From Cochliopodium minus (taxonomy: Eukaryota; Discosea; Himatismenida; Cochliopodiidae), in the NCBI GenBank assembly GCA_024220525.1, contig JAMYWO010000032.1:86654-150653 (forward strand): 64,000 bases of DNA. The letters are read 5' to 3'. The notes below the pieces were generated by a model. The model saw only the letters and a program-made list of their open reading frames with translations, was not told the origin of the DNA and searched no databases. Each line of letters starts with the position of its first letter. The stretch's first letter is position 1. Below, in pieces: positions 34,601-43,836 of this stretch. Made by a program: the position numbers and the translations under genes.

Positions 34601-35511
34601 GAACTATGAGTAATTGTTGAATTGAAATTATCCCCACAAATTCCTCCCAAAGAGCACTCTGCGGTGGATACAAAAGAAGAAGAAAAGATTTTGTTGTCAT
34701 TTGAACTACAATTAGTAATTAGAGAATCGTCATAATTGTATCCACAAACAGCTCCTGAAAAAGAACTAGTTGAATTGAAAGAAGAGATGATATTATTGTT
34801 GGAAAATGTGTTTGAAATTGTTGAATATTGATCATTATATCCACAAACACTCGACAAATAAATAGAATTAGGAAGATTGTCAGAACTGGAAGTAAAGTTG
34901 TTATTACTGGAAGAACAATTTGATATTCTCGAAAATTGAAAATTATATCCAACAATACCTCCTACATGTGAAGAATGGTTTGATGAATGACCAAGCAAAA
35001 TGTTTGAATTTGACAAATTTATGTTATTCAATGAACAATTCTGAGAATAAGCCATAATTCCACCCAAGTAATTTTTTCCTGTTGTAATTAAATTTAACTG
35101 TATTGTCAAATTATATAAATTAAAGTTTGATATTGAACAATTCAATCCATATGCAAACAAACCAATGTAAGAAACAGCATTGGAGACAATCTGAAGATTT
35201 TTTATTGTAAATCCGTTGCCTTTTTATCAAGTTTAATCATATATAAACTTTTTTGAAAAAAAAAAAATAAATGGTATCTTCAATTTACCTCTAAACGTAC
35301 CCATAAAATTTCCTTCAAAAGATGAATTTCCAATTATTTGAAAAGAATTTGATCCACATTCAATATCATTTGTTAAATTATATTGTGCAGTTGAATTGTT
35401 TGGAACAATCGATTGAAGATCAGTGCAATCAGAAATATTGATGATTTGGCAAGGTATTTTATTAAAGAATAAAACAAATAAAAGGAAAATGAAAAGAGGT
35501 CCCAATCTCAT
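31669..35511 (-). CDS. Large GLUG-repeat surface protein, one intron
   Basis: Exon 1 (35511 to about 35289) encodes a signal peptide (LFIFLLFVLFFNKIPC) and FEGNFMGTFRG. Exon 2 (about 35228-31669) runs uninterrupted for about 1,185 residues. It holds about 25 repeats of 33-40 residues built on GGICGxN, with a following LSNCSS and NxISSS. It ends in a Cys-containing domain (DNCSFC, NITGCLEANG), a membrane span GLILGLALGLGVGIPFLLAI and a polar tail. Ser and Asn dominate, with very many N-x-S/T sites. It is paralogous to the protein at 3890-7537 but lacks the PSTxx stalk and nearly all introns. Likely an extracellular beta-helix adhesin; function is inferred. Confidence 0.85.
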
Positions 35512-35769
35512 TTTTTTTCTTTTTTTCTAAAATATCACAAAATTAAATTACCGAGGATAATTGAAATTTCCAATCTAAAAAAATTTGATAATATTGTTAA
35601 AAAACCATTTACTCACCTTCAATAAGAAGTTGATTCAATTTTTTTGAGTATATTTGAATTAGAGCAAGATTTGAAAAATATTCATAAAATATAAAAAAAA
35701 TATTTGATCTCATACTCATAAATTTTGATAGTTTTTCACTGTATAGTGTTGTATAACGAAATTTTGAAT

Positions 35770-36711
35770 TTATTTGTACAAAAAGTGTTGGATCTGATTG
35801 GTTATTTTCTCAACTTCTTCCCTAAAAAAACTATCTAAGAAAGTTATTGAATGAGGGGTCCTTTGAAGTATCACCACATCTGCTTTTGATCCATATTTGG
35901 AAGAGAATATCCTTGTATCATCGGAATTAATATCCAATTCACTGATAAAAAAAATTGAAGGAAAATTGAAAAGAACAGAGTGATTATAATGGAGAGGATA
36001 CATCGCCAATCTTTCTTCTCTATTTTTGAATGGTCCATAATGCATTGATATGAGATTGGATAGACCTGATCTTGTCATCCATAAGCCATATCCATAAATT
36101 TCAAGACTTGGAGATCCAATAGTATCACCAAGGATGGGATTGATGAAGATCAGAGAATCGATAATTGACTTGGAATGAATTGAATGAAAATCTACCAAAG
36201 ATTTTGTTGCTGATGAACATCCAATTGAACAGCACATCATGATAAGTCTATCTATCTTGATTTTTGACTCTTTATTGATGTATATTTCTTTTCTTTTTGT
36301 TAGTTGTTGGATGATGATGGTATATTGCCTTGAATATTGAAGATGTTTGATTTCTTTCTTGTTCATCTCAGAATGGAAAGATATTATGACCAATTGTCGG
36401 TTTTTGAGTATTATTTTGCTTAACCATGAAAATGTAAGTCTTGAATTCCAAAATCCTGCATTATGATGGAATATTATCACCTTTGTTTCTTTATTCACAT
36501 CTATTTGATGGTGTGATAAGATATGTAATTCTATTTTGTCCCCTTCCAAATCTTCTATCTTCAAATTTATATTTTCATCAAGTTGATTAATGAAAGAAAA
36601 TCTTGATATCCATTCTAAACTTTTGGAAATATGATTATAAATAAGAAATTTTTTTTTTTTAGGATATATGTACAAATTAACGATATAAAATAGAAATATA
36701 ACAATGATATA
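35770..36711 (-). CDS. Alpha/beta hydrolase-like protein, membrane-anchored; 5' end unresolved
   Basis: The frame runs from an acceptor-like TTAG at about 36712 to TAA at 35770. It opens with a hydrophobic segment (YIIVIFLFYIVNLYIY), so a membrane anchor is likely; the ATG exon was not located. Fold features are VIIFHHNAGFW (oxyanion region), RLIMMCCSIGCSSA with Ser-Ile-Gly as the likely nucleophile elbow, FFISELDINSDD (acid) and QRTPHSITF (His). This resembles esterases of the alpha/beta-hydrolase-3 group, but similarity to a named family is weak. No intron is seen within the visible frame. Confidence 0.55.
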   Translation of the reverse strand, partial: YIIVIFLFYIVNLYIYPKKKKFLIYNHISKSLEWISRFSFINQLDENINLKIEDLEGDKIELHILSHHQIDVNKETKVIIFHHNAGFWNSRLTFSWLSKIILKNRQLVIISFHSEMNKKEIKHLQYSRQYTIIIQQLTKRKEIYINKESKIKIDRLIMMCCSIGCSSATKSLVDFHSIHSKSIIDSLIFINPILGDTIGSPSLEIYGYGLWMTRSGLSNLISMHYGPFKNREERLAMYPLHYNHSVLFNFPSIFFISELDINSDDTRIFSSKYGSKADVVILQRTPHSITFLDSFFREEVEKITNQIQHFLYK

Positions 36712-37035
36712 CTAATATTGGATTTTCTATCTCTAAATGAAACTATCCATTTGATTAAATGAGAATATTTTAATTTAATAGTGTTTTATTGAAAATATAC
36801 TTTCTGATTCGAATCTCCATTTCTCCCATTTGTTCCTGAGCTAAAAATTGCAAAGCTGTATAGTATAATTATTGATTCATTTCAATATTATTAAAATTTT
36901 TTTTTTACGGGCGATATATTCCATCAATTTGACTTGTATAGAGTGGGAAAATGATAATCTAGGATCAAGATTGTCGATATTATATTTGATCCAAAAACAA
37001 AATATGAAAAAAGAATACCAAATAAACAATTTTAT
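36712..37035. other. Intergenic region, nothing recognised
   Basis: About 320 bases between two minus-strand genes. It may contain the missing first exon of the hydrolase at 35770-36711. No clear coding segment was identified. Confidence 0.4.
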
Positions 37036-38531
37036 CATTTTTTTGATTTTTTTTTAATTTCAAATTTAAAATATATGGGAGCTCAATTTGAAAGATAAAT
37101 CACTAAACTCTGAAACAGTACTGACAGAATTTTTCCCTAGTACTTCAAATTCAAAGTCTATAAGTTGTTGCATAAAGCCATCATTTGGTTCAATGTAAGG
37201 TCTTATTTTAAAAGTATCAAATAATTTTAAATTACGATGTCTTTAAAAAAATGAAAGAAAATTTTTTACCTATGTTTCTTTGTATGTGTAAAAGCCTTAC
37301 AAAAATAAAAAAGGAGATAGTTTAAAAATGAATTAAATTTAAATTTAAATTACTTCCAATAAGCTCATATTATTGTGTTTTATCAAGTAGGCTAATCTTT
37401 ATTTAAAGAAGATATTTAAAGGCGAATTTTTTTTTTGGAGTGGAATAAATTTATTTACACTAATGTTGCTGATCCTTTAATAAATTTACAAAAAATTATT
37501 GTAGAAAAATTTTTTCAAAAAAGAGTTTACTTGAAATCCCTGCAGCACTATTTTATATTTTAGTAAATGATCTTAGAATGATAACAAAAAAATACCAATG
37601 TACTAATACTTTTTTGTTTTCTGACTTTGCTTTCTCAATGAAAGTATTCGTAGTTTCGAACCATGCTTTGATATCTGAAGTTTCTTCGTCTAAAATAATT
37701 TTTTTTTTGAATAAAATAAAAAAATTAAATTCTGAATTTAATCACCAACAAGATCTATCACTAAACACTCTCTGGGTCTCTCGAAGTTTACTTTGAAAAA
37801 AAAAGAAATATTTATGATGTATGTAATATCAAAATGATCCAAGATATCTTCATCTTCACATGTATCACATGGTCCTATCATAAAAGAAACATATGATACA
37901 ATAAATAAATTAAAGGTGTCAAGGAACCTAAAAACAAAAAATTGGGCAAGATTTGTTGAGTCAAAAACTCTTTTCTTCCATCACATAAAAATGGATATTT
38001 TATGAAGAATTTATCTTCTTCGCAATCAAGTCTGTTGATGCAGATTAGATCGATATCTATTTAGACATGATGAAATAATTTTGATATTATATATCAATCA
38101 TTTTCATTTGAATACCTTTCCATTTTTTAGAATTCTCAATGAAATCTTCGATTAGCTTCTTATCTCCGAATACATTCAGTTCATATTGTGGCTTAATCCT
38201 GTAGGTATCTTTTACTTTTTTCGATAATATCTCCAAAAAATCTTTGAATGTTTCACCATAGCTATCTCCTTTGCTAAATTTTGTTGATTTATAATTTTAT
38301 TTAAAGGGGAATTTTTTTTTGAGGATATATTGGAAAGATAGTGGATGTGATTGATTTATTTAGTGATTTGTTTGTATTTTCTCTTACTAGAAATTTATTG
38401 AATTTACAACCGGATATTTGTTCTCTTTTTCAATGAAATGAAGGATTGGTATTTTCCATATCAATAGTTTATTATAGAATTCAAAGTCATCTAATAGTTT
38501 CACTCTATGATTTGTTTTGATTTCTTCCATG
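37036..38531 (-). CDS. Dual-specificity phosphatase, split into about ten small exons
   Basis: Reconstructed by splicing, since no exon is longer than about 205 bases. Exons on the minus strand: 38531-38388, 38273-38116, 38056-37928, 37874-37746, 37689-37596, 37547-37531, 37474-37459, 37396-37354, 37295-37270, 37240-37036. From the third exon on all phases close. The domain reads NFLFLGPCD, DITYIINIS, an Asp in DLVDEETSDI (general acid), KKVLVHC, then AAGIS, RSATLV, LAYLIKHNNMSLLE, and IEPNDGFMQQLIDFE. Together these give the HCxxGxSRS active site and the usual C-terminal end. The first two exons may be a rhodanese-like N-terminal region. Their joint does not keep frame in my reading, so the N-terminus is uncertain. 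Confidence 0.82.
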
Positions 38532-38754
38532 CACTTTTATTTTATTTAATTTTTGAATTTCTTTGTATTAATTTCTATTCAACTGTATATCTATTGAATT
38601 TTATCAACAATACCCTTATAATTGTAATTTTATCAACAATACCATTAAATTTTGTTTAAATTTATATTATGGAGATAATGAAAAATTATAAACTGTATCA
38701 GAATCAAAGAGATCGTTGACATCAATTTCTTTTTGAATTATTTTGACAAAGTAT
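38532..38754. promoter_or_regulatory. Divergent promoter region
   Basis: 223 bases between the divergent phosphatase and C2/VPS16-like starts. A direct repeat of about 15 bases (TTTTATCAACAATACC) occurs twice around 38600-38645. No transcription start signal can be named. Confidence 0.35.
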
Positions 38755-41714
38755 ATGAAAAAAAAACTGGAATTTACACTTATAATAACATCGTGTAAGG
38801 ATTTGTTGGAGAGAAATGAAAATGTTCCTCCTAATCCTTATCTCATTATCAGATACGGAAGCTCAGAATACAAAACCAACAAATTAATAAACACATCTAA
38901 CCCCATCTTTAACTTTGAAGTCAAGGCAAGGATAAAAGAGAAAGAGAGGTTGAAGATAATATGTTATGATGGACATAGATTGCATGATGATCAGATAATA
39001 GGAGTATTGGCAATAGAATCCAATCAAATAAGACCAGGAGGTAAAAAAAAAAAATATTTATAATTGAAATATAACAAAAAAGAGATAAATGAGATTGATA
39101 TTATGGAATCTTAAATAGTTGATATCTATCAACATATATTTATCTGTTAACATATTTCCAAATTTAGGCTAATAAATAAACCGTTAAAAAATAAAATTGA
39201 AATCTGCTTTATTAATAAAGACAATTATTCATAATCATACATTTTGTATAAGTATCCCTAAATACTTGTTCTAATTTATTTTTTTATTTTTTCATTTAAT
39301 AAATTTAAATTAATTTCTTTTAGATAAAAGATGGTTTAGCTTTGAAGGAGAAAAAGCAAAGGGACAAGTCGAAGTGGAGTTCAAGATGGATCTGATGAAG
39401 TCAAGACCATCCAGGGAAGGTACGTTGAGCAACCTGAATGTGCCAAAGTCCATTGTGAATTATCAACAAGAAAGAAGTGAGCTCAAAGACAGGCTTCAGA
39501 AAGCCCTCCAATCAAATTACAAGACTGGTCCTACGTATAAATAAAAAAATAAAAATATAATAAAAAATAAACAATGAAAAATTTAAAATTACAACAAAAA
39601 TAAAAAATAAAAAAATAAAAAATAAAAAATAAAAAAATAATAAAAAATAAATAACAAAAAATAAAAAATAAAAATTATTGCAAAAGAAAAAATAATAAAT
39701 AATAATTAAAATAATAAAAAATAAAAATAATTGCAAAATAAATAACAAAAAATAATAATGAAAAATAAAAAATAAAAATTATTGCAAAAGAAAAAAATAA
39801 TAAATAATAATTAAAATAATAAAAAAAAATAATTAAAAGAAAAAATAAAAACTAAAAAATACAAATATTACATAATTTGATATTTAATTTTTTTAAAAAT
39901 AATAGGGAAGAAGTTAGAAACATTACTGAGAAACTGGACAAGATTTTTTGGGAAACCTCCAATTCCAGTTTCGAAAATTTCAAACAAAGTTTTCTCGAGA
40001 AAATTGCTTCCATTTACGAATTAACCGACAAAAATGGAACATACAACGCTCTCGAAATTGTACTTCATTATTTTTAGTTTTTAGTTTTCATTTTTATTTT
40101 TATCATTTTATTATTTTATTATTTATATTTTCATTTTTATTTTTATTTTTTATTTTTATTTTTAAATTTTTTTATTTTTCATTTTCTATTTTTTATTTTT
40201 ATTGTTATTTTTAATTTTATTTATATTTTTATTTTTTATTTTTTCATTTTCTATTTTTTTTTTTATTGTTATTTTTAATTTTATTTTTATTGTTTATTGT
40301 TTATTTTTCATTTTCTATTTTTTATTTTATTGTTATTTTTAATTTAATTTTAATTTTTAATTTTTAATTTTATTTTTTTATTTTTTATTTTATTTCAATT
40401 ATTACTAAATTAAAATTTTTATAATTTATTTTTTATTTAATCTGATTTTTATTTTTATTTTTTATTTTTTATTTTTTTATTTTTTGACTTTGATTTTTTT
40501 TTTTAGGATAATTATGAACTCACAAAGAAAAACAAAGAACAACAATTAAAAATAGAAAATCTTCAAAAAGATCTTTCGCAGACAGGTGAAGTTCTTTCCG
40601 ACGTTTTGCAGAAGCAGGCTTCCATGACCGAACGCTCAGAACAAGTATTCAAAAAATATAAAAACACCAAACAAAACTACAAACTTTTGCGTGAGAATTA
40701 TATCGAATCAATGAAAGACAGGTTGGATTAATTTATTTAAAATATTTTATTAATTTTATTTCTATTATTTTTAATTTATTATATTTTAAATTTTTGTTAT
40801 TTTTTGTTTAAATTATATTTTTTATTTTTTTATTTTTTTAGTTTATTTTTATTTTTTTATTTTTTAATTTTATTTTTAATTTTTATTTTGTGATTTTTTA
40901 TTTTTTAATTTATTTTATTTAAAATATTTTTTTATTATTTTAAATATTTTTTTTTTATTAAATTTATTTATTTTTAGTTACCAAGTAATGAAATATTCAT
41001 CCGTTGACGAAAATGAAATAGTCAATTTTTTAATAAATAATGAGTCTGATGTCAACTTTGTCCAATTGTAAAAAAATTTTTTCTTTTCTCATTTTTGATT
41101 TTATTTTTTTATTTTTTAATTTTTTTGACTCAGTAAATCATTGGAACAAAAATTGAATTTGTTGGATGCTTCTTTGAACACTTTTTCACACCCACTCATT
41201 CTTAGAGTTCTTTTATTCTTAAAAGTAAGAAATAATTATTTTAATATTCATTTTTAGAAAGTATTCAAACTTATTATTCATAAGTCTACACTATCAAACG
41301 AATTATTTTTGAAACATTGTATGAAAGGTAACATTTTTTTTATTTTTATTTTTTTTTATTTTTTATTTTTTTAATTTAATTATTTTTGTTAATGAATTTT
41401 AATTTTTTAATTTTTTTAATTTTTTTTGAATAGAAAGAGATTATGCTAGCAAAGTTTACTTAAATTATTTGAAGGAAATGAGGGAAGATGATGACATGAT
41501 AGATATTCTACTTTACAGAGAAAACTACCTAGAAGCAGGGATGATGAAACTTCAGATCACCTTGCAAAACCCAGATCCCAAAGAAAGATACAATCAGTTG
41601 AACGATTGTCTCCAGTTTTTTGAGAAATACTCTGCTTTGAGGAATTATCTAGCAATAGTATCAAAGTGGCAGAAAGATTTGGAAATCTCAAACAGATTAA
41701 TTGTTGTCATTTAA
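38755..41714 (+). CDS. C2 domain, coiled coil and VPS16/SPE-39-like C-terminus
   Basis: Start ATG 38755 (MKKKLEFTLIITSCKDL). Exon 1 encodes a C2 domain (PNPYLIIRYG, NPIFNFEV, ICYDGHRLHDDQIIGVL). Exon 2 (from about 39324) finishes it and adds a Lys/Arg-rich linker. Further exons (39904-40062, 40507-40722, 40979-41068, and three more) encode helical segments with a coiled coil (KIENLQKDLSQTGEVLSDVL). The end resembles the VPS16 C-terminal region of VIPAS39/SPE-39: FSHPLILRVLLFLKK, YLKEM, LLYRENYLEAGMMKL, LNDCLQFFEKYSALRNY. One intron (41225-41257) is only 33 bases. The domain order suggests membrane-trafficking work with HOPS/CHEVI-type complexes. The C-terminal call is moderate. Confidence 0.6.
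39541..39880. repeat. AAAAATA low-complexity intron
   Basis: An intron of the C2/VPS16-like gene made of AAAAATAAAAAAT-type units, including two copies of a block around ATTATTGCAAAAGAAAAAATAATAAATAATAATT. Confidence 0.7.
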
Positions 41715-41801
41715 AAATGAAAATAATAATTAAAAATAATAATTAAATTAAATAAAAAACAAAGTTTTTTTGAGAAAATAAATTTTATTAAAAGATCAAA
41801 T

Positions 41802-43658
41802 TTAGTTGGTAGGTCCAACATATCTCAACCATTGGTAGTATGGTTTGTCTTCTGCGAAATTATAGTAATTTGCACTAAAAATTTTTTGATTTTTAAAAAT
41901 AAATAATTAAAGAAAAGAAAAAAAATTATTTTGGTGATTTTACTTATGAGCAGAAGGAGAGTGGCAAGAGATTTTGACTCCTCCAGCAACACTTGTTACA
42001 ATGGTTGCATGTCCATCAACACTATTTATTTTATTTATGAAAAATTAAAAATGTCAATAAAAAATACAATTCAAAATGAAATATTACCCATCACAACTTC
42101 CAGCATGCTTTTTAAAAAAAAAAATATTTTCAAATTTAAATTTAAAATTTTTTTTTTGTTTGAAAAAAGAATGAATTACGTAAACCAAAACTAAAATTTT
42201 AAACAAAAATTAAAAATTTAAATTTAAATTTTTGTTGAAGAAAAAAAGTACCATCTCCAACTTTGATATCAGAAGGAGGTGCCATCATGTGACCACAAGT
42301 ACTTTGCCACTATTGAATTTTTTTTAAAAAAAATTAATTTTAAAATAAAGAAGTGTAAAAAAGAAATAAAAAGGAATTCTTACTCCGTGCTTAATATTTT
42401 TTTTTTTTTCAAATATTTATTTTTTGTAAAGAAAAACAAAATGATTCTTACAACGTGCCACTAAAAAAAAAAATTCAAATAAATTAATAAAAAGAGATTA
42501 AAAAAATTTACCAAGCTTATCATATTTTCAAAAATTAAAATTAAAATTAAAAAAAATATTCTCAGATTACCAGTTAGCAAGATTAGCAGCACCTACTTCT
42601 TCTTTACCACAAGGATAACCTCTGCATGGATAACCTTGGTTCAAGTATGGATGTCCTCCTGAAAAATAAAAAATAAAAAGTAAAAAATAAAAAATAAAAA
42701 ATAAAGAATAAAAAATAAAAAATAAAAAATAAAAAATAAAAAATAAAAAATAAAAATGTAAATAATAAAAAATAAAAAATAAAAAATAAAAAGTAAAAAA
42801 TAAAAAATAAAAAATGAAATTAAAATAAAAAATAAAAAATAAAAAAAATTTACCAGAAATCAAGGATTGACTTTGATTTTTTTTTTCATAAATAAGGTTT
42901 TATTAAAACCTTTCAATCAATTTTTTTACCTGACAAAGTTGGCGCACTTTTTTGAAAATAAAAATTAATAAAGAATCCAAGATAATTGGATAAAAAGAGT
43001 AATTACATCTCCTCCGTGTGATGGATAACCGCAATAGCTTCCCCTATGAAAATTTAATTTTTTAGAATATTTTATAGATATAAAGTTACAGGGGAAAGTA
43101 TATTTACCAAACACTCTATTCATCAAAAAAAAAAAGAAAATATTTGAAAGAGAATTTAAATTTTCATTAATAAATTCTATTTATTATATTTTACCCATGG
43201 CTAAATCCGAATAGAAAAAAAATATATTATTATATTTTATGAACAAAGATTAAATCTTACTGTGCATGCTGATTTAATATTTTGATTGTGAGAGTGAGAG
43301 AAATATTAAGAAAAATATTTTATATTTTAATTTAAGAATTTTTTTTTTCGTTTGATTTACAGATGTAGCTATCCTTGCAATCATGATTTGGATTATACCA
43401 ATATTTATCAACGTATTGCAATGCAACTTTTTATTTTTTGAAAAAATTATAAAATATACTCGTTAATTAAATGGTATACATTGAAATATATTGTAAGAAT
43501 ATTTCTATTAAATTTTTACCGGTTGAGTTATAGCCTATATATCAAATGGAGAAAGATATTTGGTTAAAAAAAATTTTTTATTTCGGAATAAAAAAAGATA
43601 TACCTGCATAAGCATAATAACAGAAGACAGAAATCAACAATAAAGTGATAAATTTCAT
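41802..43658 (-). CDS. Secreted Amidase_6-like Cys/His protein built from 18 exons
   Basis: Start ATG 43658 with a signal peptide (MKFITLLLISVFCYYAYA); stop TAA 41802-41804. Exons on the minus strand: 43658-43604, 43534-43520, 43426-43361, 43268-43261, 43200-43195, 43115-43108, 43043-43007, 42946-42930, 42870-42854, 42658-42571, 42515-42512, 42460-42452, 42389-42384, 42309-42252, 42190-42180, 42107-42088, 42021-41944, 41874-41802. They total 576 bases, 191 residues, with every phase closing and AG/GT at each edge. The product has LQYVDKYWYNPNHDC, GGDCANFVSQSLISGGHP, IKVGDVLVYHAG and GHATIVTSVAGGVKISCHS, matching the putative amidase domain (Pfam Amidase_6) with nucleophile Cys and catalytic His. 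Extra Cys residues suggest disulphides. It may cleave peptide or peptidoglycan-type bonds outside the cell; the target is unknown. Confidence 0.8.
42512..42515 (-). other. 4-base micro-exon in the amidase-like gene
   Basis: CTTG on the minus strand, preceded by GATAAG and followed by GTAAAT. It turns NLAN plus TG into NLANCL and keeps frame into the 9-base exon 42452-42460. Its neighbours of 9 and 6 bases (42384-42389) then lead to GWQSTCGHMM. Confidence 0.65.
42660..42852. repeat. (AAAAAT)n tract in an intron of the amidase-like gene
   Basis: About 190 bases of TAAAAAATAAAAAA-type units between exons 42854-42870 and 42571-42658. It yields long hydrophobic antisense frames rich in Phe, Leu and Tyr, which are meaningless. 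Confidence 0.85.
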
Positions 43659-43836
43659 TTTTAAATCTATAATTTTTTTATTTTTAATATTTTTGAAAAA
43701 CAATTCATTTGTTTGTTGATATTGTGCAAATTGGTAAATTAAAAAGTTGGATATGCAATTAATTATACATACAAGAGTCAAAAAACTTGAAAATTTTTGT
43801 TTGACAAATTTTTATATTTGAAATAAAAAAAAAGGA
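43659..43836. promoter_or_regulatory. Divergent promoter region
   Basis: 178 bases between the amidase-like start and the RCC1-Roc gene start. It must serve both genes. No named element is visible. Confidence 0.35.

Noticed and set aside
40080-40506. Possible satellite or structural repeat
   Set aside because: It is T/A low complexity inside an intron flanked by exons of one gene, similar to many other introns in the window.
42567-42863. Antisense frame rich in FYFLFFIF, resembling a membrane protein
   Set aside because: It is AAAAAT repeat of an intron read on the minus strand; the same composition occurs in many introns here.
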